The notes below the pieces were generated by a model. It searched no databases and was not told the origin of the DNA. It saw nothing but the letters and a program-made list of their open reading frames with translations. Of a stretch of DNA of 37,355 bases, positions 27,289 through 37,355 are shown piece after piece. Position numbers and translations under genes: made by a program. Source of the DNA: Sulfurovum sp. (GTDB lineage: Bacteria > Campylobacterota > Campylobacteria > Campylobacterales > Sulfurovaceae); contig SDAZ01000003.1 in assembly GCA_006212005.1 (NCBI GenBank), positions 1 to 37,355 on the forward strand, written 5' to 3'. Each line of letters begins with the position of its first letter. Positions within the stretch are counted from its first letter, which is position 1.

Positions 27289-27672
27289 ATGAAAATTTTT
27301 GGGCATAAATGGATACCATCAGCCTCTTTTTATAAAATTAATATCTTAGAAGATATCCAAAGAACACCGCCAAATGGTATTTTACTCTTTAACTCCCTCA
27401 AAGAAGATATCGAATATATTGATTATTGTCTCAAAAATGCTCTTTTATTGGCAATTGAAGTTGAAGATATCACTGAAGCGATTTTTGCCAATGCTTTAGG
27501 GATTAAATACATTTTCATAGAGTCCCATAACGCTAAAGAGATTATGAGTATAGCTCAACACTATCTTTTTGATACACAAATTTTAGTCAAAATAATCTCC
27601 ATAGAAGAGATAGAATCGTTAGCGAAAATTGGTGTTGATGGGGTTGTTTTTAGCGAAGCGATTAAACATTGA
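27289..27672 (+). CDS. Conserved-looking hypothetical protein
   Basis: A 127-residue protein I do not recognise. It has no signal peptide, membrane helix or cysteine motif. Alternating beta-alpha pattern and the end KIGVDGVVFSEAI resemble part of a TIM-barrel-like or nucleotide-binding fold, but this is weak. AAAGGTTATAA precedes the ATG. It lies 9 nt after the zinc-ribbon gene and 11 nt before mutS7, so it belongs to the same operon. Confidence 0.65.
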   Translation: MKIFGHKWIPSASFYKINILEDIQRTPPNGILLFNSLKEDIEYIDYCLKNALLLAIEVEDITEAIFANALGIKYIFIESHNAKEIMSIAQHYLFDTQILVKIISIEEIESLAKIGVDGVVFSEAIKH

Positions 27673-27683
27673 GGGTTTGATAA

Positions 27684-30602
27684 TTGCCAAAAGCAAATGA
27701 AATTTTAAAATCAAAAGATAAACTCTTAAGCGAAATATATTTTGAACTTCAACGCTACTACGAGTCAAAATATGGTGAAAATGTTATTATTTTGATGGAA
27801 ATAGGCTCTTTTTTTGAACTCTATGAGGTTAATAACCAAGAATTACAGATTGGTAAAGCGAAAGAGATTGCAGATATTTTAAATATTCAGCTTACTCGAA
27901 AAAATAAATCTATCTTAGAAAACTCTATCCACAATCCACTCCTTGCAGGTGTACCAACCATCTCACTTGAACGCTATCTCTCACGATTGGTCGCTTTAAA
28001 AAAATACACTATCGTATTGGTAAAACAACGAGGACAAACCCCAAATATTAGCCGTTATGTCTCCAATATCATCTCTGCTGGGGTAAATTTTGATTATATC
28101 GATAGCTCAAATGAGAACAATATCGTATCTATCATCATCGATGCTAACCTTGATATCTACTCTATCGCTTATGCAAGTATTGATATTACGACAGGGAAAA
28201 GTATCTTAAACGAGATTCATTCGCACAGGGAAGATAAAACTTATGCACTAGATGAACTTTTTAAACTTTTACAGAGTTATAACAGTGCTGAAATCCTTTT
28301 ATCTTTTGAAAATAGCAATATTGACAAAGATTTTATTTTAAGATATCTTGAGCTTCCCGTTAAAAATGTGAAATTTACCAATTCAAAACACAAGATAATC
28401 TATCAAAATGAACTCTTTAAACGAGTTTTTGGTATCAACTCTTTTTTAACTCCAATCGAATATCTTGATTTAGAACGATATGGTTATGCTACTTTAGCGT
28501 TGAGTATCTTGATAGAGTTTATCATCGAGCATGATGAGAGTGTTATCGAAAAAATGAGCCGTCCTATCTTTTTAGGTAAGAGTAGATATCTCTATCTAGG
28601 AAACAATGCACTAGAGCAGTTAGGTGTGATTTCTAGGGATTTGAATGAGGTTACACTACTTGAACTTATAGATAAAACTTCAACAGCATTTGGAAAAAGA
28701 CTCTTAAAAGAGAGGCTTTTAAATCCTATCATAGATAAAGATGAGCTGATAAAAAGATATGATTTGAGCGAAAAACTACTTACAAACTACTCGAAATATG
28801 AGAATTATCTTAAAAGTGTTTATGATTTGGAGAGGCTTACAAGGAGAATCAAACTTCAAAAACTCCACCCCATAGAGATGACTTATATCGAAAGTTCACT
28901 TGAGTCGATTGAGCGTATCTTAAATGATGTTGGAAATGATGGGATTGAAGTTGAAGAGCGACTTATTGATGAAGTTAAAGAACTTAGAGTTTTTTTAAGA
29001 ACAACATTTGATTTGGATATTTGTGCAAAATTTCGACTAGACCAGATAAATGAGAATATTTTTCAAAAAAATATCTACCCACAAATAGACACTATCTTAA
29101 AAAATCAACTCATCGAAAAAGATAAGCTCCAAATCGTCTCAACCCATATCAATAAACTTTTTGATAAAACCATTAACGCTTCATTTGCAGAGATAGTCTA
29201 TCAAGAGAGTGAAGGATTTACGATAACTCTAAGTAGAAATAGATTTGTGAGCATAGAAATACCTCTTAAAAACTCGTTTATCACAGTGGACAATCAACAC
29301 CATTTTTGTAAAGATTTTAACTATAAACATCTTAAAAATAGCGTCAAAATAGGCTCAAAACTTTTTGAAGAGGTAACCAAAGTTTATGAACGCTCTCAAA
29401 TCCAACTCATCTCTATCGTCAAAAGTCGATATATCGAAACCTTAATAAGTTTGGAAAATCGTTTCTCTCACACTTTAGATGAACTAATATCCTTTATCGC
29501 TTCTATCGATGTGGCTATCTCAAACGCTAAAGTAACTCAACAGATGAATCTGGTTCGTCCTATCATTATTGATGGGGCTGATGGGCTTGAAGCGATTGGG
29601 CTTAGACATCCTATCATCGAGGCAAATGAGCAAAGTGGTGTTTATATCCCAAATGATATCTATCTCGGAAGTGGGATAAACTCCTCACATAACCACATTA
29701 CACTCAACGCTTCTAACAATGCTAGTGTCGATGGAGTCTTGCTTTATGGGATAAACTCATCTGGGAAAAGCTCATTGATGAAGAGTATCGGTATCGCTGT
29801 GATATTGGCTCAGGCTGGTTTTTTTGTTCCCGCTGTTGAGTTTCTATTTGGGATGTATCAAAAACTTTTTACCCGTATCGTCTCCAAAGATAACCTGTAT
29901 AAGGGTCTTTCTACTTTTAGCGTTGAGATGATGGAACTTAAAAATATCTTCAATCGATGTGGTAAAAATAGCCTTGTTTTGGGCGATGAAATCTCTCAAG
30001 GTACAGAAACCGAGTCAGGACTTGCCATTGTTGCAGGTGCGATATTGCGACTTTTGGAACTTCAAACTACTTTTATCTTTGCATCACATCTTCATCAACT
30101 CAAAAATATTCCCCAACTCCAACACATCAACGAGCTTATCTTTTTGCATCTTGGGGTGAGTTATGATGAGCTAAATGATAGATTGGTTTACAATAGAGCC
30201 TTGCAACTTGGGATGGGAAGCTCACTTTATGGGCTTGAATTTGCAAAGTCATTGCACATGGATAAGATTTTTTTGAAAAATGCGTATGCACTAAGAGAGG
30301 AGATAATCAATAAAAATTCGGACATCAAAGAGCTAAAAAAACAAAAAACGAGCCGATATAACAAATCTCTTTATCTGAGCAAATGTGCATTGTGCGATAA
30401 AAGCGTTGAAGAAGTTCATCATATCAAGGCTCAATATGAGGCTGATGAGCATGGTAAAATCGGTTTTATGGATAAAAATCATAGATACAACCTCATCCCA
30501 CTATGCAAAAAACATCATAAAATGGTGCATGATGGGAAATTGCATATTTTAGGCTTTGTGATGACTTCAGAGGGACTCAAACTGCATTACGAGGAGAGGT
30601 GA
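27684..30602 (+). CDS. MutS7-type MutS homologue fused to an HNH nuclease
   Basis: A 972-residue MutS protein. Domain I is present, with the mismatch-reading F-x-E motif at F43-E45 (GSFFELYE). The core and clamp follow. The ATPase has Walker A at 689-697 (GINSSGKSS), Walker B ending D768/E769 ([14 protein letters not shown]) and the FASHLHQL switch. The C-terminal 72 residues form an HNH endonuclease: C901-x2-C904, H912/H913, N936, C941 and H944/H945. This arrangement defines MutS7, known from Campylobacterota, octocoral mitochondria and some giant viruses, where the fused nuclease may replace MutL/MutH in nicking. The start is TTG at 27684. The gene ends 194 nt before the CRISPR array. Confidence 0.93.
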   Translation: MPKANEILKSKDKLLSEIYFELQRYYESKYGENVIILMEIGSFFELYEVNNQELQIGKAKEIADILNIQLTRKNKSILENSIHNPLLAGVPTISLERYLSRLVALKKYTIVLVKQRGQTPNISRYVSNIISAGVNFDYIDSSNENNIVSIIIDANLDIYSIAYASIDITTGKSILNEIHSHREDKTYALDELFKLLQSYNSAEILLSFENSNIDKDFILRYLELPVKNVKFTNSKHKIIYQNELFKRVFGINSFLTPIEYLDLERYGYATLALSILIEFIIEHDESVIEKMSRPIFLGKSRYLYLGNNALEQLGVISRDLNEVTLLELIDKTSTAFGKRLLKERLLNPIIDKDELIKRYDLSEKLLTNYSKYENYLKSVYDLERLTRRIKLQKLHPIEMTYIESSLESIERILNDVGNDGIEVEERLIDEVKELRVFLRTTFDLDICAKFRLDQINENIFQKNIYPQIDTILKNQLIEKDKLQIVSTHINKLFDKTINASFAEIVYQESEGFTITLSRNRFVSIEIPLKNSFITVDNQHHFCKDFNYKHLKNSVKIGSKLFEEVTKVYERSQIQLISIVKSRYIETLISLENRFSHTLDELISFIASIDVAISNAKVTQQMNLVRPIIIDGADGLEAIGLRHPIIEANEQSGVYIPNDIYLGSGINSSHNHITLNASNNASVDGVLLYGINSSGKSSLMKSIGIAVILAQAGFFVPAVEFLFGMYQKLFTRIVSKDNLYKGLSTFSVEMMELKNIFNRCGKNSLVLGDEISQGTETESGLAIVAGAILRLLELQTTFIFASHLHQLKNIPQLQHINELIFLHLGVSYDELNDRLVYNRALQLGMGSSLYGLEFAKSLHMDKIFLKNAYALREEIINKNSDIKELKKQKTSRYNKSLYLSKCALCDKSVEEVHHIKAQYEADEHGKIGFMDKNHRYNLIPLCKKHHKMVHDGKLHILGFVMTSEGLKLHYEER

Positions 30603-30796
30603 GGGGGATTTTTATCTGATTTTTTCCAACCGCTTTTATCTTACTATCAGCGTAAAATACCTATAATATGGAGTTTTAACGCTGTTCTATAACATTTTAT
30701 TGTTGAACTAAATTTGGTTGGAAAAAAATTCCAACTTGCCCGATTTTATGGGCTTTATTTTAAGGTAACTTATTTTATAATGCCGAAGTTACTTTC
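30603..30796 (+). promoter_or_regulatory. CRISPR leader
   Basis: This 194-nt AT-rich, gene-free region lies between mutS7 and the first repeat. It has a candidate -10, TATAAT, at 30776-30781, 15 nt before the first repeat, and another TATAAT at 30662-30667. Two hairpins lie between them: GTTGGAA/TTCCAAC (30717-30723 and 30729-30735) and GCCC/GGGC (30738-30741 and 30750-30753), the latter followed by TTTATTTT, which may end the mutS7 transcript. The leader call depends on reading the array on the plus strand, which the repeat's ATTGAAAC end supports. Confidence 0.7.
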
Positions 30797-32476
30797 CTTG
30801 AACCGACACATATGATGTATTGAAACTTTAACGCCCCCTCTTATGCTTTTATCTTCTGTTCCGCTTGAACCGACACATATGATGTATTGAAACCTTAAAC
30901 AAATATGGGCATGTGGAAATCCCCTTTCTTGAACCGACACATATGATGTATTGAAACCACAACCAAAAGAGAATAAACAAGAGACAAAAGAACCTTGAAC
31001 CGACACATATGATGTATTGAAACAAAGAAGATGAAAACGAAGACAATCCACTCTCTCCAGCCTTGAACCGACACATATGATGTATTGAAACGTTGAATTA
31101 GTTTCATACTTTTTCATCTATTAGCTCCTTGAACCGACACATATGATGTATTGAAACTTTCAAAAGCTAAAAGTCGTAGAGCTAAAGAGGAGTCTTGAAC
31201 CGACACATATGATGTATTGAAACCACTTCAACAAACGCCCTACTCTCATATAAACTCACTCTTGAACCGACACATATGATGTATTGAAACCTACATCAAA
31301 ATCGCTCAAAGCCTCTTTACGGCTTCCTTGAACCGACACATATGATGTATTGAAACAACTTGCCCATAAGAGCTTAAAGTTCCGAGAGGACACTTGAACC
31401 GACACATATGATGTATTGAAACCCCATAGCACCCTCAATAAGCACTTGTGCTTTTGGGCTTGAACCGACACATATGATGTATTGAAACTAAACTCTTGAA
31501 GCCCTACAAGTCCAGCATTTTGTCTCTTGAACCGACACATATGATGTATTGAAACCTCGCTACTGCTCTCTTTTGAGCTTAGAGAGAGCACTTGAACCGA
31601 CACATATGATGTATTGAAACCAAACTGTTTATTTATCTGATTTTCTAGCGATATATCTTGAACCGACACATATGATGTATTGAAACATCTAAACTTTGAG
31701 GAGCTATCATCTAAACTCCCCCTTGAACCGACACATATGATGTATTGAAACAATGGTAGGTACATATCAAATGATGTTTTTACTTCTCTTGAACCGACAC
31801 ATATGATGTATTGAAACCGCTCTAAAGCCATCTCTAGCTTTTCGAACACAAGACTTGAACCGACACATATGATGTATTGAAACAAAAATCATTGTAGCCT
31901 CTTTTGCACTCCTCCACTTCTTGAACCGACACATATGATGTATTGAAACAGAGTTTTTAGAGGTTTTTAAATGCGGTGGCTCAAACTTGAACCGACACAT
32001 ATGATGTATTGAAACAGCATTGATAATCGTTGAGGCATTTTTAAAAGCTAACTTGAACCGACACATATGATGTATTGAAACGTCGTTCATCTCCTGTAAG
32101 GAGTCTATAAACTCCTTCTTGAACCGACACATATGATGTATTGAAACATTTGTATGTAGCAACTCTATTTTGTGCCTCTGTTCTTGAACCGACACATATG
32201 ATGTATTGAAACAATGTTCTTACCTTGCAAGTCAAGAGCTTTATTGATACTTGAACCGACACATATGATGTATTGAAACAATCCATAACTATAAAACTAA
32301 AAGCCTTGATATCTTCTTGAACCGACACATATGATGTATTGAAACAAAAAAGAGACCACAACTCAAGAGGAACAAACACTCTTGAACCGACACATATGAT
32401 GTATTGAAACATCGCTATGATAATGGCGTTTAGATTTAGCATAAAGCTTGAACCGACACATATGATGTATTGAAAC

Positions 32477-32512
32477 TTGGGAATATTTAAACTAATATGT
32501 ACGCTACATATT
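32477..32512 (+). repeat. Spacer 26, first of three identical copies
   Basis: The same 36-nt spacer, starting TTGGGAATATTTAAAC, occurs after repeats 26, 46 (33793-33828) and 75 (35700-35735). Its last 19 nt, AATATGTA-CGC-TACATATT, form an 8-bp inverted repeat. The neighbouring spacers differ at all three sites, so no multi-spacer block was copied. Confidence 0.97.
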
Positions 32513-33198
32513 CTTGAACCGACACATATGATGTATTGAAACTCTAATTTAAGAGCTTCTATAACGGCTCTAGCACCCTTGAACCGACACATATGATGTA
32601 TTGAAACCCCATCTTGTTTTTTCGAATCCATAAAACATGTCACTTGAACCGACACATATGATGTATTGAAACTAGTAGCCATAGTAGCCGATGAGAGTAC
32701 ATTGTTCACTTGAACCGACACATATGATGTATTGAAACAACATTGAAATCATTTAAATCTATATCTTGATTTGAGTCTTGAACCGACACATATGATGTAT
32801 TGAAACTTCGGTGTATGGATAGGAAACATAACCCTTTCGGCTTGAACCGACACATATGATGTATTGAAACCTGCTAAGTGTTTGCAGTTTTTCACGCCTT
32901 TTTTTCTTGAACCGACACATATGATGTATTGAAACATATCTTTTCTGCCCTCAATCAGCTCTTTATAGCGTGGACTTGAACCGACACATATGATGTATTG
33001 AAACAAAAGATAAAGTTAGTTTTTGTATATTCTACTTCCCTTGAACCGACACATATGATGTATTGAAACCCACTTGTAGATTTACCTTTTTTGCCAATAT
33101 CAACTTGAACCGACACATATGATGTATTGAAACATCGTGAGAGAATAAAAAACTTTTCGGTTTCTCTCCTTGAACCGACACATATGATGTATTGAAAC

Positions 33199-33235
33199 AA
33201 TCTTGGCGTATTTGCTTAAGTCTTGATTGTACTTG
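33199..33235 (+). repeat. Spacer 37, identical to spacer 79
   Basis: This 37-nt spacer, starting AATCTTGGCGTATTTG, is identical to the one at 35964-36000. Flanking spacers are unrelated at the two places, so a single unit was duplicated or the same target was sampled twice. Confidence 0.97.
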
Positions 33236-34453
33236 CTTGAACCGACACATATGATGTATTGAAACATCGGGATAAAAGAAAAGTGGAAAAATTCTAGTTT
33301 TCTTGAACCGACACATATGATGTATTGAAACTTGTCAAGATAATAACTTATTGCGTAATTCTTTCCTCTTGAACCGACACATATGATGTATTGAAACTTT
33401 TTTGGCTTCATCTTTATTGATTTTAAAAAATGGCTTGAACCGACACATATGATGTATTGAAACTGGTGGCGTAGCTATGTCAACTTGTGCCAACATACTC
33501 TTGAACCGACACATATGATGTATTGAAACCTTTCACAAGGGGGCATAAAGATAGCAAAAAGACCCTTGAACCGACACATATGATGTATTGAAACCTTGAC
33601 AATTTTTAAACTGTCTTTTGGGTGCATAACCTTGAACCGACACATATGATGTATTGAAACGTTAAACTGTGCTATGGTATTTTTATGCGATGATGCTTGA
33701 ACCGACACATATGATGTATTGAAACATAAAGTGGTGGACAAGATAAATAAGAGTACAGATAGCTTGAACCGACACATATGATGTATTGAAACTTGGGAAT
33801 ATTTAAACTAATATGTACGCTACATATTCTTGAACCGACACATATGATGTATTGAAACAAATGAGTTTAACACTCACAATGGTATTGTTTTTAACCTTGA
33901 ACCGACACATATGATGTATTGAAACCATCCAAAACAATGGTAAGTTTGATTTTGAGGGTTTACTTGAACCGACACATATGATGTATTGAAACCTTTTCTT
34001 TTATCCCGATTGGAAGCTCGGGAAACTTTCTTGAACCGACACATATGATGTATTGAAACCTTAGTGCTAATATCATTAAGTTTTTTATCAATATCTTGAA
34101 CCGACACATATGATGTATTGAAACTTATCAAGTAGAAAGGTATTTCCATATTCGGTTTTTGCTTGAACCGACACATATGATGTATTGAAACTCAAGAGAA
34201 CTTTATGAATTAGCAATGAAAGGAACTTGAACCGACACATATGATGTATTGAAACTCTCGAGATTCACAAAGGGAATCAAATCGCATTTCCTTGAACCGA
34301 CACATATGATGTATTGAAACTCTCTTATATAGATATAATTATCCGAGGGAGGGATACTTGAACCGACACATATGATGTATTGAAACAGAGTTTTTAGAGG
34401 TTTTTAAATGCGGTGGCTCTTAGCTTGAACCGACACATATGATGTATTGAAAC

Positions 34454-34489
34454 CCTCTTTAAAGACTCCATCATGCACACGGTTAAGTG
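34454..34489 (+). repeat. Spacer 56, antisense to spacer 95
   Basis: 28 nt of this spacer are the exact reverse complement of spacer 95 (37018-37052). The two spacers therefore come from opposite strands of one target and together cover 43 nt of it, with their 3' parts overlapping. Confidence 0.95.
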
Positions 34490-37181
34490 CTTGAACCGAC
34501 ACATATGATGTATTGAAACTGTCTCGGATTCGGTAATCTTTCTCATTTGTTTTCTTGAACCGACACATATGATGTATTGAAACTACCAATCGGTTAGTTT
34601 CTCATCCACCTTTTGAACTGCTTGAACCGACACATATGATGTATTGAAACTGGTGATGGTAGGTTTAAAACAATAGGCAAGATTACCTTGAACCGACACA
34701 TATGATGTATTGAAACAAAGATGGGCTTATATTAACTTGTGGAGTAGATATCTTGAACCGACACATATGATGTATTGAAACACTAGCACCACGACAAAAT
34801 AATCACTCCTGATGGCTCTTGAACCGACACATATGATGTATTGAAACCTTAGCATTATGCCATCTTGCAAGTCTGCTATTAGTCTTGAACCGACACATAT
34901 GATGTATTGAAACTTTTGTGCAAATAGATTTTGAACATCTAATGCACTTCTTGAACCGACACATATGATGTATTGAAACAACCTACAAGCGACTTACTAT
35001 TTACCTACTCTTCATCTTGAACCGACACATATGATGTATTGAAACCCATTTTTTGACTACCTCCCAATAGCCTAAATCTGTCTTGAACCGACACATATGA
35101 TGTATTGAAACTTCTTATCACTACTAATATTTAGGTCTGTTATATTCCTTGAACCGACACATATGATGTATTGAAACGCAAGTTTTTAAAAGTCCACCAT
35201 ACCAAGTGTCATCTTGAACCGACACATATGATGTATTGAAACATCTCCGAAAGTAAAATTTTACATAACAGATATAACTTGAACCGACACATATGATGTA
35301 TTGAAACTTCACAGGAGATATTTTTAAACGGATGGATATCAACTTGAACCGACACATATGATGTATTGAAACACATCATGGATAATCTTATGTCTTTTTT
35401 TTCTTTTCTTGAACCGACACATATGATGTATTGAAACGCGACACTCGACCCTTTTATTGCAAAAACTCTTCTCTTGAACCGACACATATGATGTATTGAA
35501 ACACAATAAAAATATCTATCTTTAAGTTAAAAATGATAACTTGAACCGACACATATGATGTATTGAAACCTATTAAATAAAACTACATTTTTGTTGCTTT
35601 TGTGCTTGAACCGACACATATGATGTATTGAAACTGCTCTGTTCTAGTCTCAGTTGTATAAGGTTCAAGCTTGAACCGACACATATGATGTATTGAAACT
35701 TGGGAATATTTAAACTAATATGTACGCTACATATTCTTGAACCGACACATATGATGTATTGAAACAATCATTTTCTGTTGCATTGTTATATCCATAGTTC
35801 TCTTGAACCGACACATATGATGTATTGAAACGCGATTCTAAGGTCGTTATCAGCTCCGTTTTTTTCATCTTGAACCGACACATATGATGTATTGAAACCT
35901 CATCATGGACAATTTCAACTTTCAAGCGAACGGCTTGAACCGACACATATGATGTATTGAAACAATCTTGGCGTATTTGCTTAAGTCTTGATTGTACTTG
36001 CTTGAACCGACACATATGATGTATTGAAACTTGTAAAATAGTCTGCCTCTTTTTGTGGAATTTCTTCTTGAACCGACACATATGATGTATTGAAACTCTC
36101 ATCTAAAGTTTGCTGGTCTTTTAAGATTTCCTTGAACCGACACATATGATGTATTGAAACACATGTAGAGAAAAAATATGTAACAAAAATAGGGTCTTGA
36201 ACCGACACATATGATGTATTGAAACGAATTTGCAATCATTTCATTCGTAACTTCGTCTTTTCTTGAACCGACACATATGATGTATTGAAACACTCTTCCA
36301 ATGTTTTCTAGCGATGCCTTTGTAGGTCTTGAACCGACACATATGATGTATTGAAACTCTTTACCTCTTTGGCGATTTTTGGATACACTCAAGCTTGAAC
36401 CGACACATATGATGTATTGAAACATTTGCAACTGCTCCGTCTGTTTTATCTAAAAAAATCTTGAACCGACACATATGATGTATTGAAACTAACAGGATTT
36501 GGAACTGCTCCTATCCCTGCAACATCTTGAACCGACACATATGATGTATTGAAACAACTGTAAAACTTAAGATAAGAGCATTTTTTGAGACTTGAACCGA
36601 CACATATGATGTATTGAAACTAATATCGGTGTTTAGTTAATATAAATAATATTTGCTTGAACCGACACATATGATGTATTGAAACCCTCTTGACAACAAC
36701 CTTTAAAAACTCCTCAAAGTCTTGAACCGACACATATGATGTATTGAAACCTTAATTTTAGAGTTGTCTATTTTATACTCTTTGTCAACTTGAACCGACA
36801 CATATGATGTATTGAAACTCTAGCACTTTAGACACAACAACATAGCAAAATCCTTCTTGAACCGACACATATGATGTATTGAAACATGAATGGATGTCAC
36901 ACTCTTTTGAATATTGCACTTCTTGAACCGACACATATGATGTATTGAAACTATGGAAGCGGGAAAAGGGAACAGTGCAGACGCTATCTTGAACCGACAC
37001 ATATGATGTATTGAAACCAATGCACACTTAACCGTGTGCATGATGGAGTCTTCTTGAACCGACACATATGATGTATTGAAACGTCGGTAGAGCTTTAAAA
37101 GAAAATGGACTTATAGCTTGAACCGACACATATGATGTATTGAAACATGAATGGATGTCACACTCTTTTGAATATTGCACT

Positions 37182-37211
37182 CTTGAACCGCCACATATGA
37201 TGTATTGAAAC
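37182..37211 (+). repeat. Variant CRISPR repeat (copy 98)
   Basis: This is the only repeat of the 100 with a substitution: position 10 is C instead of A (37191). It lies toward the leader-distal side of the visible array, where decayed repeats normally occur. Confidence 0.95.
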
Positions 37212-37355
37212 CATACGGCATTGCCGTATTTAAGGAGTAGCATTTCCTCTTGAACCGACACATATGATGTATTGAAACTCTGATTTAAGAGCTTCTATAA
37301 CGGCTCTAGCACCGCTTGAACCGACACATATGATGTATTGAAACAGGGGCTATGA

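Larger units (their letters stand above)
30797..37355 (+). CRISPR. CRISPR array with at least 100 repeats, truncated by the window end
   Basis: One hundred copies of a 30-nt repeat, beginning CTTGAACCGA and ending GTATTGAAAC, alternate with 99 complete spacers of 34-39 nt (mostly 35-37). Copy 1 is 30797-30826 and copy 100 is 37315-37344; the next spacer is cut off after 11 nt. All copies are identical except copy 98 (37182-37211), which has A to C at position 10. The repeat is only weakly palindromic (ACAT-ATG-ATGT) and ends in ATTGAAAC, the usual 8-nt crRNA handle of Cas6 systems. Size and sequence suit type I-B or III, but no cas gene is in the window. On the plus strand all three frames of the repeat contain stops. 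Confidence 0.99.

Noticed and set aside
30525-30535. 11-nt match of spacer 95 to the HNH part of mutS7 (GTGCATGATGG)
   Set aside because: It is too short for a self-target and is expected by chance; the rest of the spacer does not match.
30770-37261. Many minus-strand open frames repeating FQYIICVGS, FNTSYVSVQ or VSIHHMCRF
   Set aside because: They are the CRISPR repeat translated in three frames. The repeat happens to be free of stops in all three frames on the minus strand, and the frames have no start signals or conserved domain.

Overview
The DNA is AT-rich and dense with short operons, and gene order and protein types point to a member of the Campylobacterota (epsilonproteobacteria). 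The strongest clues are the blocks fabH-plsX-rpmF-DUF177-ndk-ferredoxin, lysA-pheA-hisC and cvpA-fur-lysS-glyA, which follow the order known from Campylobacter jejuni and sulfur-oxidising relatives, plus a MutS7 protein with a C-terminal HNH nuclease. The genes fliFGH, which lie between hisC and dxs in C. jejuni, are missing here. This fits a non-motile Sulfurovum-like lineage, but that is inference.

Layout. 1-1928 (minus): nadA-nadC (NAD synthesis) and the start of an unknown membrane protein cut by the window edge. 2075-3042: plsY-folB, closed by a strong terminator. 3147-5101: a two-component pair whose histidine kinase gene is broken by one in-frame TAA. 5198-6756: leuD-leuB (leucine synthesis). 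6837-9135: a FucP/GluP-type sugar transporter with an APH-fold putative sugar kinase. 9208-10035: a stand-alone ClpP-fold protein. 10073-13597 (minus): ferredoxin, ndk, a DUF177 protein, L32, plsX and fabH, linking ribosome and phospholipid/fatty-acid synthesis. 13825-20200: lysA-pheA-hisC-dxs-metK, one tightly packed operon for amino acids, isoprenoids and S-adenosylmethionine. 20247-24137 (minus): cvpA-fur-lysS-glyA. 24287-25859: fabI and an RlmB-type rRNA methylase. 25911-30602: ribA, rsmG, two small proteins and mutS7.

30603-37355 is a short leader followed by a very large CRISPR array: 100 copies of a 30-bp repeat, 99 complete spacers of 34-39 nt, running off the window end. The repeat ends in ATTGAAAC, the usual 5' handle of Cas6-processed crRNAs, so the array is read on the plus strand. 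No cas gene is present in the window. The array is notable for its spacer history: one spacer occurs three times, another twice, three further pairs share an identical 5' end but differ at the 3' end, and one pair comes from opposite strands of the same target. This looks like repeated sampling of the same invaders from fixed sites.

Most of the chromosome part is ordinary housekeeping. The points that deserve attention are the interrupted kinase, the HNH-fused MutS7 next to the array, the ClpP-like protein, the hisC-dxs junction and the internal structure of the CRISPR array.
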